A stretch of DNA of 64,000 nt. Source: Sciurus carolinensis (taxonomy: Eukaryota > Chordata > Mammalia > Rodentia > Sciuridae). This document shows, piece by piece, positions 1 to 11,289 of the stretch (its first letter is position 1; every line of letters starts with the position of its first letter). Under the pieces are notes generated by a model. The model was not told the origin of the DNA. It worked only from the letters and a program-made list of their open reading frames with translations, and ran no database searches. Location: positions 109,059,160 through 109,123,159 of the forward strand of contig NC_062219.1 in the NCBI RefSeq assembly GCF_902686445.1. Reading direction: 5' to 3'. A program made the translations under genes and the position numbers.

Positions 1-1400
1 TTCATGAAGTTCAGTAACTAGTTCTAGTTTGAAAACACAGACAAATCAGAAAGCAGTAAAATGCTAATAGATGGGTGCTTTCTCCACCAAACAACAGTAA
101 AAATGATATTTCAAATTGTCAACATTAGTCTCAGGATAAAAACACTAGAAACTAAAGACAAAGTCCCCACTCTAAGCACTATTTTGAGACATTTTGGCTA
201 AGCACTGTCAATTGCAGTTAAAGTATGACTAAAAAATAAAAAACATGAAGAAAACTAAAAATTGATAAATTGTTAAAATAGCAAGAAATCTCAAAAAATG
301 TATCCTTTGTACAAAAGTAGTAAAGACATACACACACCAACATACACAAGCACTCACAAAACTTGTTTCTTCCTAGGAAGGAATCATAGGGCTAGAGTTT
401 ATACTTCTAACTGAAATAACCAAAACACTGATGAAAAAACAGTTTTTGAGACAATGGGTATTGTCAAGGAAGGACATGAGTTCTGAGAGATGGAAAAGTA
501 TGAGTCAAGGGCTAGTTTTGCCCAGCTCCCTGTATTCAGAGAGTTCCAGACTAGCCCAGGAGGTCAGTGGACTCCCTGAGGAAAGGATAATTCAGGAATA
601 CAAGAAAACTTTTAAAATCAATAATTAAAATCCAAGAGTCAGGAGAAGTTACAGCATTCACAGAGTAAGACCAATGTCCTGATAAACAAGCAAAGATAAG
701 ACAAGATTCTTGGAAATTTCAAATAAGAAAGAATGAAAATGAAGGAGGCTTGGAAGATAAAGTTGGACAAACATTCTTGGATACAGAACAAAAAGACAAA
801 AAAACAAAATTCCTATAAAGTAGAGGGAAAAAAAAGATAAGAAACTTGGATGAGGCTCAAGCTAGCAGATAATAATTCCAGAAATAGAAATTAAAAAAAA
901 AATATTGCTGGGAGTTGTGACACATGCCTGTAATCCCAGTGACTTGAGAGACCGAGGCAGGAGAAGTTTGAAACCAGACTCAACAATTTAATGAGGACTC
1001 CTCTCAAAATAAAAAAATAATAATAGTAAAAAAAAAAAAAAAAAAAAAGGGTTGGGGATGTGGCTAAGTGGTAAAACACTTCTGGGTTCAATTCCCAGTT
1101 TAAAAAAAATAACAAAACAACAAACCTGTGGAAAGAGATGTGTGAAAACCATGAGTAAACATCTCACAACGGAAGAATCTGAGACTCTGGATAGAAAGAA
1201 TGCACCAAGGACCAAGGACAATGACAGAAAAATGATCCATAAATTGAAAATTTTTTAAAATCCTATAAACTTTCAGAAGAAAAAACAACATTTTTTGAAG
1301 AATAAGAGTAAGAATGGTATTTGTCTTTTCAACATAAAAATGGAAAACAAGAAGACAATGAAGAAACATATTTATAATTCTAAGACAGGCATTTGGAAAA
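1..1400 (+). mobile_element. Old L1 (L1M-type) 5'-region relic, interrupted by a SINE
   Basis: A-rich sequence with phrases typical of the 5' part of old mammalian L1s, such as AATAATTCCAGAAATAGAAA near 870 and GAAGACAATGAAGAAACAT near 1350. The order (self-interaction region, then the segment before ORF1 ends) fits a plus-strand L1M. The 5' limit and positions 1-400 are uncertain. No frame longer than 65 codons survives in its sense direction, so it is dead. Confidence 0.5.
905..1109 (+). mobile_element. B1-ID dimeric SINE (MEN-type)
   Basis: The left half carries the 7SL/B1 landmark CCTGTAATCCCAG and GAGGCAGGAG. An A-rich linker with a run of about 20 A follows, then an ID half (GGTTGGGGATGTGGCTAAG to GGTTCAATTCCCAG). 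The dimer is characteristic of squirrels. It is inserted in the L1M relic and is therefore younger than it. Confidence 0.85.
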
Positions 1401-1432
1401 GGGTACTTTGGGGTCAAGGTATGCTGAATTCT

Positions 1433-1532
1433 TCACGTCTTTTTTTTTTTTTTTTTTTTTGATGGTGCTGGGGATTCAGCTCAGAGCCTCACACATGCCA
1501 GGCAAGTGTTCTACCACTGGGCCACATCCCCC
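1433..1532 (-). mobile_element. ID SINE with 16-bp target duplication
   Basis: A T run (the poly-A tail on the other strand) is followed by the reverse complement of an ID body (GGTGCTGGGGATTCAGCTC, then CTACCACTGGGCCACATCC). It is flanked by identical 16-bp copies of AGGTATGCTGAATTCT at 1417-1432 and 1533-1548, a clear retroposition signature. Confidence 0.88.
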
Positions 1533-1587
1533 AGGTATGCTGAATTCTGTACTTAGGCAAGCTAACAAGTCAGAGCAAAGGGGAGCA

Positions 1588-1640
1588 GTGCCTTGGGCAT
1601 GCTAGGCAAGTACTCCACACTGAACTATATACCCCAGGAA
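1588..1640 (-). mobile_element. ID-like SINE fragment
   Basis: GCATGCTAGGCAAGTACTCC followed by CTGAACTATATACCCCAG matches the 5' half of an ID element on the minus strand. No tail is seen. It is probably an older truncated copy beside the intact ID SINE. Confidence 0.5.
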
Positions 1641-3443
1641 ATATTTTAAGACTGGCAGTGGCTCAAAAAATTAATTCCTTGTTAACCCTTCCTCAAAATA
1701 TGCTTTAAGATTTGCATCTCAAAATGAAGGATTAAAAAAAATGAGAAAATATAGGGCCATAAATATAGAGAAATATAGGAAAGAAAGTTCAGAACTACAT
1801 GGTGCAAATAATCCTCAGTGATAGAGGAAGAAAGAAGGCCCAGGTAAGATTTCCTTAGGAAAAAGAAAATGAATTATGTATTTTCTAAGGAAAGTGATCA
1901 CATGGAAATAGAATTCAGAAAGGTGTCATAATTCTTTGGAGGGCTTGATACAAATGATCATTAGTGGATTTGTCAACTTAAATGTACCCGATAAGTCCTG
2001 CTGTAAATTATTTTTCTATTCTTTGCAGTATAGAATTAGTTATAAATGATTATTATACTTTTCAATTGCTTAAGGAATTTTTTGAAGTGGGTAAATCATG
2101 ACCATGATGCAGTATAAAATGAACCTGTCAAGCAGTTTACTTATTCTATGAGGAACCAGTAAGATCGTCAAAGGAGAATCCATAGAACAAACTGGCAATA
2201 AGTAATAGTGAATTGCATTTTCTAATAAATGCCAAATTGACCACTTGCACTGGGAGAAACTGATCAAATTTCTACTGCACACATGTCCTTTACTTCTTTA
2301 TTTTTGTCACTGGAAGAGATCCAAGGAATTCCTAGAGAGGGGGACCTCAATCAAGATGAATGGGGTTCTTGACAAGCATCACAGAAATAAATTTAAGGAT
2401 GAGTCAGAGAACAGACAGAAATTTAGGAAAGCAGAGACACATTCAAGGGAGAATGCAGGCCACCTAGAGCAAGAAGCAGCAACCCCTTGATCTGGGGTAT
2501 AAATATTCATAGAGGGACAGTAGCTGGGGACTGAACTGGAAGTGGAGTCAGGCTGGAGTTGTGATTTCACACCAATTTTTCGAGTACGCTTACACATTGC
2601 CCTTGTATCATGGTTTTTTTTTGGAGGGGGGTGGACAAGGATGTGAACCAAGGGCACAAGCCAAGGGCCAGGGCTGGGTTGCTCGGGAGTTGTTTGTTTT
2701 GCATTCCAGTAGTTCATGGGCCCTTCCTGTATCCCGACAGTTCCACAGTTGGGTATGCTTTTCTTTTCAGACTTAGTATATCTTCCTTTCTCTGTGTCCC
2801 CAAATTCTGATCCCCTCTTCAAGTTTCATTTGTATTATTACCTTCAGTTCTCGACAACTTATAAACTTGTAACATGGCTTAGTTAATGACAGTTAAAAGC
2901 ACAGATCATACAAGTTAGGGTCACTTTGAAAGGTCCATTACACAATATGTAGTACTCTACTGAGAGAATTTCCAGTACACTTTTTGTCTGTTTCATATAT
3001 TTTTCACATTTCCTTCCTGACACACAATTTGAATTTTAAATCCCATTTTTATTTAAAAGTATAATGGAGAAAACCATGTGTGATATAATCATAGTAAAGG
3101 GAAACATAGTTGTTTAATAATTAACCAGACTTAAAATCTTCAAACATTTTATCTAAATTGCAACTTGACTTTGGAGGAGAGCAAATTTCTAGGATTTGCT
3201 TTAATATTTCTAAGCCTTTATAATGACAAGAAGCCCCATTGTAACTAATACTTATTACATCGTCTAAATGGATCATCTAGAACCCTAAGGTCAAACTTTT
3301 TAGTTGGGTTGCTAAATGGCATTTATGAGAGGCCAGTTTTGGATTGAGCTTCTGTGTTAGACCCCAGTAGACAACACCAAATCAGAGAGAAGTCACTTAT
3401 GTTAGGTGTTACAAAATCAAACTGAACTTAAAAACAGGCCCAT

Positions 3444-3480
3444 TAAAACAAACAAACAAACAAACAAATAAACAAACAAA
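3444..3480. repeat. (CAAA)n microsatellite
   Basis: Tandem AAAC/CAAA units, about nine copies with one interruption (AAAT). Confidence 0.95.
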
Positions 3481-4085
3481 CCCCAGAACATTCAGAGCAA
3501 CCCTTTGATAGGGGAGCAGTTGACCTGAGTCAATGTAATAAGGAAGTCCCTGCTGCTTTAACCCATACAAGAAAAATAATTGGGTTGAACAGTAACAGTC
3601 TGTTACTGTTTCCACTTCTTCAACCCTTTCCACCTATATAAAACCCATCTCCTAGGCTTAGCTCAGGAGATGGTCTTCCTGTTTCACAGATGGGATGTGG
3701 CCCAGGTCATGAATTGCTAATGAAAACCAACAAGTTCTTTAAAACTCAATGTGTTGAAATTTGGTTCTTGGAGGGTATTGACCATCATCTTTTCTAAAGC
3801 AACTAAATGATAATGACAGTGATAATCAAAGGAGGGAAAAGATGGGTGTGTAAAATCTGTGGGATAGAAATTAGTTCTTAGACCATGTGTAAGATAAAAG
3901 CAATGAATGCAGCTTAGTACATTTAAGATGGTACATAACCAAATATTCAACTTGGAGTGGGATTTTCATCTATCACCTTCCTCCTTTCATCTGGCCTTTA
4001 GAATCTTTCCATGAACTCAAGAATGCAGGGCTGGTGGAGAATCTGAACGGCCTAGAAGAGAAAACACCTTTTAAAAACATTGCTA

Positions 4086-4110
4086 TTTTTTTTTTTTTTT
4101 TTTTTTTTAG
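4086..4110. repeat. T homopolymer, 25 bases
   Basis: Uninterrupted T run. No SINE body is recognisable next to it, so it may be the tail of a decayed minus-strand retroposon or simple expansion. Confidence 0.9.
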
Positions 4111-5124
4111 GAATAATGATTAAGAATGAGGAAAAACTGTTGTGAATCTTGGAGAGTTATTGTAACTCATCTCCAGGAAACCATCCAACCTGACAGCTAT
4201 TATTAGATTAAGTAGAAAGAAAAGGAGATGATCTTAGCTATGCAAAATTTAATTTACTATCAATATTTCTATTTTCCAGGGCTAACTTCGACAAGGGAAA
4301 GTGCCCTCCATTCAGGGTGTGTATAAAACTCTTGTTTCTCTATTACTTCAAATAGTGGTTTTCTTAAAGACAGAGCCTAGAAGATATTCTCTTAAATATT
4401 CAGAATGGCCTTTTATATTTCCACTATTCTCTTCTCCCAAAGACAGTTTGAACAATTGATTTACAGATCAAGTCAACCAAGGACTTCTGGTGAACATCCT
4501 TACTCTTCCTGGCTTACTGGGGATGAAGCAGAGCCAGGACCAAAAGATCTGGAGATCATTGGGAAGGGACCAAACTTGTGTGAAGATCTCAGTATGTGTC
4601 AGACTCACTGCTATGCATATTATCCTGTTATAGAGACCCCCAACCACAATTTTATAATTAAAGATAACGAGTCACTATTGAGCCCAATCCATGACAGCTA
4701 GTTGTCCATGAGAGTTTACTACCTTTCTGTTGCACCAAACTACCTTGCTAGCAGAATGATGGTTAGTCTGTTTGGTCTGGTTCTCATCTGGGAACCCTCT
4801 TTGGCAGCTCTCCTTGTTCCACATCTTGTTTTCCTGCATTGTGAATCGGTATTCCCTAGTTAATTACACTCTGAGTCCCTTCTGAGTCCCATTCCCACCT
4901 GCCCCCTTTGCACTGTCTGTGCAGTCTGTCCCTAATCTTGGGGTAACTGTGAACATCCTCGAAGGTCTCTCTCCTCTGACTTCTCATGGCACTTAGAATC
5001 AGCTTTAGTTTTCATGTGTCTTTCATGACCTGTTTTTGATCAGACATCCTCTTTCATACAGTTTGAGTCTTACAAAGATCCCTAAATAGATGGTAAGATT
5101 CCAAGGCCAGGCATGTTGTCTTAA

Positions 5125-5205
5125 GCCTCTTTAAAAGTCTCTACATCAAGTATAGGACCTTGCACAATAAACCCTTGCTAAATACATGCATGAATGAAAT
5201 TCTTC
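5125..5205 (+). mobile_element. L2-like 3'-end relic
   Basis: The series AGGACCTTGCACAATAAACC, TTGCTAAATACATGCATGAA resembles the L2/MIR 3' end motif (low-abundance site, then AATAAATG, then a GAATGA repeat). Short and diverged. Confidence 0.4.
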
Positions 5206-5209
5206 ACAA

Positions 5210-6505
5210 AAATTTCCCAATCTTCTTCTCCCTACCATTAAAGTAGAAATAACAGTATATAATTTCTTCAGAATTCCTGCAAAAGGGGCAACTTCTGGTT
5301 AAGTAAAAATTTTCCAAGTCATGAATGAGTAATCAAGGTTTAATTTATTTGAACATTCCCAAGAACTGCTCCCCACCCCACACACAAGGTCTGCATTTTT
5401 GCTGTTATGGAAATCTGTGGGGATTTCAGGGCAGGCTTTATTCGGAGGCCTGTAGACTCTTCTCATGGAGGAGAGACTGACAGGTGCCACCATGCCCAAT
5501 CCTGCACACAGTAGGGCTAACACAACTAATGGAATCAGTTCTATACTTCTTCCCTTTGCCTCCTTCTGCTGTGCTTCACAGCACCTCTCTCTTCTCTGGA
5601 TTTTCTCTGTGGGGCTGGCCTTTCCAGAGTGTTCCCAGAAGAGCAGCTTTACAGCTAGTCTTGCTTTTCTTCTACATTCTCAGTGATGACTGGCTAGGCT
5701 CAGTCTCTTCCTGGGTATTTTCCCACACCAGAAACTCTGAGGGTGACTCCATCAAACTCAGGTCAGCCTCTGTAATCAACACGATCCACTTCATTAACTT
5801 TAATTACCTTCCCATCATTTCCAATAAATTTCTTTCCAAAATACCACTTACCAGACACGTAGCTTCCTATCGTTTTTTTTTTTTTTTTAATTTTTTTTGT
5901 CTATTTAGTTCTAGGAATTGGATTTCCTCACAGACGTCATTGCCCAACTTCATGTCTAAAGGATTTAAGACAAAGCTTTTCAGTTTGACATGATGGGCTA
6001 GGAAACCAAGTCCCAGTTTTCCATGCAAAAAACTAAGATACCTGTGCAAACAACTTTTTTTTGTCTTCAGCAAAATGGGAAAATTTGAGATTAAGTCTCA
6101 TTGCCTCCTCTTCTGGGCTTATTTCTCTCCTCTACCCAAGAACTTTGTAAATTAGGTGGAGTCACTTGCATTTTTATATTCTCAATACATTCATAGAAAC
6201 ATGCCATTTTGCCTTTTGAAAGTCAAGTAATAACGTTGGGATAATTTGGCAGTGAAATGACATCCCGCTCTCTTATTTAAGTAAGGGGGAAGGAAAGCCA
6301 TTAGTCTCATATCCATCCTTGGGGGAAAGCACATCTTTAAGAAATTATGATGAGAATAGTTCCATTTAGAAAGTTCTTGAGTTTTTTCTGACATGTCATG
6401 CTTAGTATCAATTATCCATTTTTCTTTCTGTGTGCTACCCTCAGAATTCTTCCTGAGAAGCTGACTTTAATCTTTTGCTTTGTTTCAAAGCCTATATTAG
6501 ATTAA
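5210..6505. other. No gene seen
   Basis: A 169-codon plus-strand frame at 5484-5993 ends in a phenylalanine run coded by a T tract, overlaps several other frames and resembles no known protein. I see no splice context or repeat family I can defend here. Confidence 0.5.
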
Positions 6506-6510
6506 CCTCC

Positions 6511-6535
6511 TTTTTTTTTTTTTTTTTTTTTTTTT
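6511..6535. repeat. T homopolymer, 25 bases
   Basis: Uninterrupted T run with no adjoining SINE body that I can recognise. Confidence 0.9.
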
Positions 6536-6539
6536 CATT

Positions 6540-7520
6540 TGGGAATGACTGATTAACTGGCAGAAATTAAATTTAAAAATTAAACTCTGCACAGATTTTC
6601 TCAAGACCCCCAGGCCCTGTGAGCAGTATTAGAGACTCTCCTGTAGAGCCTCACTTCTTGCTGTGTTGTGGTTGCCAGAAAGATGAAATGTGTTTTGGAC
6701 CACATCAACTTGAATAAAATACTGGGAGCTATAAATCTATTCTTCTGCCCCTTCAGGGTGAGATTTCGTTTTAGAATCAGGACAAGAAATTTTCACAGCC
6801 TGGAGGACAAAGGAATTTGATATGAAATATTGCTGATAATTGCAGAATTCAGGACTGCAAATGTCCAAGTCTATGATTTAACTCCTTCATTTTAATGATT
6901 AAGAAAATGAGATGCCAATTTAACAATCCGTGACGACTGCAGGTTTATACAGGTCTCGTTTAGACTCCCTGTTAATATTTTTTCTAAGGTACAATTCTCT
7001 GAATATGGGCATTGGAATGTTTGATCCGGTTTTGTTCAGCATGTCCTGAATTTTAATTGCTGTTTCTCACAAAGGGACCCCCCCAACCCTAAACTGCAAG
7101 TGTCTCCCAATATCACAGTTCATTCCCTTCTGACTTTTGTTTTCTTTGGTCTTCGTTTTCCTCCTACCTTTTATTTTGTTTCTCTTTGGTTGCTTTTACT
7201 TACTGTAATAAGTGCTGATATTTCTAATTGCTGACAAATGAACACATCACTGGATTGGGGCTTCTGACTCTGCTCTTTCCAGTCTGTTCTAGGGATCTAC
7301 CCACATCTCTCAGTCTCAGCCTCTTTTCTCTCAGTTGTTGGCCTAAGAGAATAAGGCTATCCAACTCTAGCTGCTAATGGATACCAATAAAAGAAGTAGA
7401 TGATGGTGCCGTTTGTTCTATATGGATTTAGATAAAATATGCCTGTTTTACACATAAAGTGGTTTCAAAAAGCAAATGGGTTCTGTCCAAGAAAACAGAG
7501 GCCTAAATAAGAGCAAGCTG
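6540..7520. other. No gene seen; possible old MIR/L3 trace near 6850-6960
   Basis: The stretch TCATTTTAATGATTAAGAAA resembles the reverse complement of the MIR/L3 phrase ending in ATGAGGAAACTGAGG, but it is too decayed to call. The rest is unassigned. Confidence 0.4.
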
Positions 7521-7524
7521 AGAG

Positions 7525-7815
7525 CATTAGCAGTGATGATAATGATGACAGTGTTGACTATGATGACAGTGGCTTGCATTACTATTGTTCTTCCCTGAAT
7601 GCAAAACTCCTTCAATTTCACCAGCTGATTCCATCATCATGGCGCTGGGAGATGCGTTAGATCCATATTATTTTTACCATTTTATGTGAGAGCAAAGGCA
7701 GGTGTAACTTAACTGACATGTTCAAGAACCTCACAACAGGAAAGATGAAATCAGCTTCCAAACCTGTGTTTTAGGACACTGATCCCTGAACTGTACTGCT
7801 TCTCTGGAATGTACT
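7525..7815 (-). mobile_element. MIR SINE relic
   Basis: Reads as the reverse complement of MIR: a dinucleotide-rich GATGATAATGATGACAG start, then ACCATTTTATGTGAGAGCAA (core, CCATTTTACAGATGAGG in the consensus), then CATGTTCAAGAACCTCACAAC and the end near ACTGTACTGCTTCTCTGG. Confidence 0.75.
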
Positions 7816-8019
7816 CTGATCAGAGGGCAAGTCAATAGACACCCCACTGCCAGGTGGTATAAGGTAATTTAATTATCACAACGGTTCGGGTACACATAAG
7901 GGGAAAATAAATGTTGACAGATAATAAAACATGGGACTAGTTCACTAGGAGATTGTGTAATCTCTCCTTAGCAGAGGGTTTACCTGAAGGGACAGGTTTG
8001 TGGTTATTCTCCAAAACAT

Positions 8020-8228
8020 TCCAAAGCCAGAAGACAACTTGGCAATATGTATCAAAGACATGAACGATATGACTAATGGTAATATCAGACAAATTACTCA
8101 GCATCTCCTAGTCATTTTTCTTGTCTTTAAATAATAAGGAGGGAGGATTAAATAGTGTTTTGTAAAGGGCCTGGAACAAAGTGCATTCAGTAAATATTGC
8201 CAATGTTTTAAAGTAATGATAATATATT
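8020..8228 (+). mobile_element. MIR SINE relic, 3' half
   Basis: Sense-strand MIR order is visible: CTTGTCTTTAAATAATAAGG, AGGATTAAATAG, TGTAAAGGGCCTGGAACAAA, then CAGTAAATATTGCCAATG. It points opposite to the MIR just upstream. Confidence 0.72.
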
Positions 8229-8284
8229 CCCTTGTAAGAGGAAATAACAAGAAAAAGATTTAGCAACAAAGGCACTCTTTATTG

Positions 8285-8700
8285 TTTTTGAAAGTAATAG
8301 TGAAAAGTTGGAAACAACCTAAACTCCAGCAATAGAAAATTGTAGAAAAGAGTCTACTTATAAATCTTGGTGCTACTATTAGACAATCATTCAAAAGGAT
8401 ACAGAATATGTTATTTCACAGTAAGATGTTCATGATTTTCCATATTTAAAAAAGCAGTTATAAAATATTCAGTGCAATGTGCTTTTTAATTAAAGTATGT
8501 GTGTGTATGTATACATGCATGTGTGTCTGTGTACATAGTTATAGGTTTAGATAAAAATCCGAGTGAGTTTACATCACTATGTTAACCATAATTGACTCTG
8601 GGAATAAAATTATGAATTCTTTTTATTTTCTTATTGGCACTTAGTTTCTTCAACAACAAACATGTACTTCAAATAAATAAAATTGTATTTATTTTAAAAT
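8285..8700 (+). mobile_element. Old L1M 3'-end relic
   Basis: AAGTTGGAAACAACCTAAAC opens a recognisable L1 ORF2-end/3' UTR pattern (tail of ORF2, TG-rich patch, GACTCTGGGAATAAAATTAT, then TTTTTATTTTCTTATTGGC and ACATGTACTTC). Heavily diverged, with no frame left. Confidence 0.65.
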
Positions 8701-8774
8701 TTTGAGTTTGCATTCCTTCCCTCCTTTGCCTCAGTTTAGCAGAGCTGTGCTGCAGGGCATAGGGAACAGATAGT

Positions 8775-8910
8775 ATTTACTAAACAGTTAACAAGCATTT
8801 TTTGAGAGTCTTCTGCAACCCACACCTTGTCCTGGGAGCTGGATGTAGACATAAGCAAGATGTACAAGGCTGTCCTCAGAGAGCTTATGTTTGGTGGAGG
8901 GAAGACTCCA
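8775..8910 (+). mobile_element. L2 relic
   Basis: The order GCATTTTTTGAGAGTCTTCT, CTGGGAGCTGGATGTAGACA, CTCAGAGAGCTTATG mirrors the L2 3' region (site list, 'ctggggata', 'catggagctta'). Diverged but collinear. Confidence 0.5.
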
Positions 8911-9645
8911 AGTGCAAGAAGAAGGAAGAGCAGATTCCATCTTAAGATGAGTTTCTGGGAATGCTAATCTTCCGGTAATGCTCTCACCCTGTTCCTCCCA
9001 AGGACCCTGTGGTCTGAGATTCAATGTCACTTATTTGAATAAAGACTTCTTATCTTGTAAAGTGCACAGTCTGCTTAGAGGTAACTTGCTGTGTCAATAT
9101 TGATAATTTAGACCTTGGCATGAGTCATTTTCTGAGAGCAGAGTATTTGCCCTTGAAGGGAAAGGGGCTGGGAGTGAAAGCACTCCAAAGAAGAAGCAGG
9201 CGGGTGGAAGAATCTGGTTTCACAGCTCCCCATTTTCAGAAAAAAAGAGCATGTAAAAAATGGGATGGGATGGGTGGATCCTGGCTGTGGAGGACTCTCC
9301 AGTGGAGAGCGAGTGTGAGGATGGGGTCAGACTTCTGCTTCTCTAGGCTTTCACAAGCTGACCTTGGTTCCAGGTGCTTTCTCTCAGGTGTGAGAATGAA
9401 TGGCACTGTGTCCCCTCTTTCCTTTTTCTTTCCCCTTCTTCTATCTTTCCTTTCTGTGGTTCAGAAGCTGAGCCAGCTTCTAAATGTAGTTTTTGTGCTA
9501 CCTGTACCTTGACCCTCCCCGCATTCCACCTTCTGCCAAACCTCCAGGTGGGCAGAAATTCTCTGGATTCTCTGACACCCCTTTATTATGGAACATTTTT
9601 TTACTTCCCTCCTAAGCAATGAGTAATTTTTGCGTTGTGTTGTAG
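8911..9645. other. No gene seen
   Basis: Overlapping short frames (up to 130 codons, 9120-9512 plus strand) without recognisable domains, plus pyrimidine-rich stretches near 9410-9460. No repeat family identified. Confidence 0.5.
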
Positions 9646-9649
9646 TCTC

Positions 9650-9840
9650 ATGAACGTAGGCACTCCATCTGTCTCTCGAGAACAGATGATCATGAAGGGC
9701 AGGTCTCTGTTTATGGACCTTAGTATGGTTCCCCAACATCATTAAGCAGATGCAAAAAAAGTCACTTCATGGGAGCATGGTGTGGGTAACACAGTAGGTG
9801 TTTAATTAGCATTTGTCAGGTGAACTGAATGAGTGACAAA
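9650..9840 (+). mobile_element. L2 3'-end relic
   Basis: GAAGGGCAGGTCTCTGTTTA followed by ACACAGTAGGTGTTTAATTA and GAACTGAATGAGTGAC follows the L2 3' pattern (gggcaggga..tgtct, cacagtaggtgctcaata, tgaatgaatga). Confidence 0.55.
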
Positions 9841-11105
9841 TGAAAGCAAGATTTGCCACTTATGGGTACCACCCAGCCATCCACCCTGGGATTTTTCACT
9901 TGACAGCAAGTCGCCAGGGCAACAGCCAGCCTGGATCCCCTGCCACTGTGGTGCTCCACTCCTACTCCCACCTCCTGGCCACAGCACTTGGAAAGAGGTG
10001 GGACCTGGGATCTGCAAAAACTTGAGACTCTGGGTTGGTATTTAACTAAATGGTGAAAGAAAGGGTCAAGCTAACAGTCTGACTGACTTGTCTTGGCTAA
10101 CATGGAGGTAATTGTGTGATCGTCTTATATAAATCAAAAGTCTTTGATTTCCTGAGGGAAGGGGAGAGCTCAGACAAAGAGAAATAGGCATGGATGGTGA
10201 GAGACCCTTCGAATACCAGCTCAGTCTTTACCGCTGAGTTGAATTCCTCCTCTTTTAGTTGCATGGCTGTTGGGGTAATTTTCTCCCTTAGCCAGACTCA
10301 GTTGTCTTTTAAGGCTCTAGAGCTCCAGCAAAGAGAGGGATTTGAACCTCTGGTGTGTATATTTACGGATTGTTGGAGATATGAGAGTGATCCCAATAAT
10401 TCCTGGAGTGTATTTCCTCCCTCCCCATAACCTAAATACACTCCCCCAGCAGCGTGGATATTCTGATTCCTCCCCAATCTTGCTGTATCCACAACCCTTA
10501 CCGTTTCCTTCGCAACTGCACAGCATGGAGAGCGGGACAGAACAAAATGACTTATGACAAAGGTGTTGGTTGGTGGGGTTTGGTCTCACATTGACCTCTC
10601 ACATCTTTCCTACGATGGCTGTGTCAGTTCCCACATCCACACCAGGCAGGTAGAGGTAGCATTGGCAGCCCTCGGGTCTTAGAAAGCTAGCTCAGAGAAG
10701 GACCAAAGAGTTCACAGGTACAATTCCTACATCATGAGGTTTGACATAAATTGTTTTTCAGACATTTTAGTTTTTTGTTCCTCTATTATTGTATATGTCC
10801 AGTTTTCCAGTGGTCCCAGTGACATCAGGCAATGCTTACAGAGAAAGAGGCCCTTATTATAATCTGAAAAGTCTTCATACATGCTACGGTAGAGGCCTCC
10901 ATAATTGCAGAAAGCAGTTTCTTCATTCCACCCTTTCCTCCAGTGTGCTCTTTCTGTTCCACAGGACATATTTAGTTTCTTTGTCAGGAGTTTTGTTGTT
11001 TAGTTCCCCATCAAGCATGAATAAATCACAGAACACACATCTAGAGAGGACCAGGCAATAACTTTCAATAATTAGGTGAAAAATAATTTTTCTTGGTCAT
11101 TCAAA
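9841..11105. other. No gene seen
   Basis: Only short overlapping frames of 60-90 codons on both strands. A weak MIR-like resemblance near 10190-10330 is too diverged to claim. Confidence 0.5.
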
Positions 11106-11109
11106 TTTT

Positions 11110-11289
11110 ATTGTATTCCAGGAAGAGATCTGGGCACTTGAAATACTTGGACAAATATATGAAAATGTCTGCAAACATTCTAGTTGGGGAAGAACAATGA
11201 ATATTAAATACAACAGGAAGTAAGTTACATAGTATGTTGGACGGTGACTACTACTGGGAAAAAACATGGAGGCCGGGGGAGGGAGGAGG
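11110..11289 (+). mobile_element. L2 relic, left part (split by an L1)
   Basis: Contains GTAAGTTACATAGTATGTTG and GGTGACTACTACTGGGAAAA. These match the L2 segment that precedes the 'gaaggtgacatttgagcaaag' phrase, which resumes beyond the inserted L1 at about 12490. Confidence 0.55.

Larger units (their letters stand above)
1641..5100. other. No gene seen; mostly unassigned sequence
   Basis: Open frames are at most 147 codons, overlap on both strands and match nothing I recognise. The part from about 2230 to 2830 has the texture of an old LTR (mixed composition, unrelated to its flanks), but I could not place it in a family. A (CAAA)n tract and a T run lie inside and are listed separately. 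Confidence 0.5.

Noticed and set aside
2379..2822. 147-codon minus-strand frame
   Set aside because: No recognisable domain. Two plus-strand frames cover the same bases, and the texture suggests an old LTR.
4405..4701. 98-codon plus-strand frame that looked exon-like
   Set aside because: No known domain, no convincing flanking splice sites in frame, and an unremarkable poly-A context.
5484..5993. 169-codon plus-strand frame, among the longest not tied to a repeat
   Set aside because: It has overlapping competitors on both strands, a T-run-coded Phe stretch and no recognisable domain. In 64 kb of random mammalian DNA a frame of this length is not surprising.
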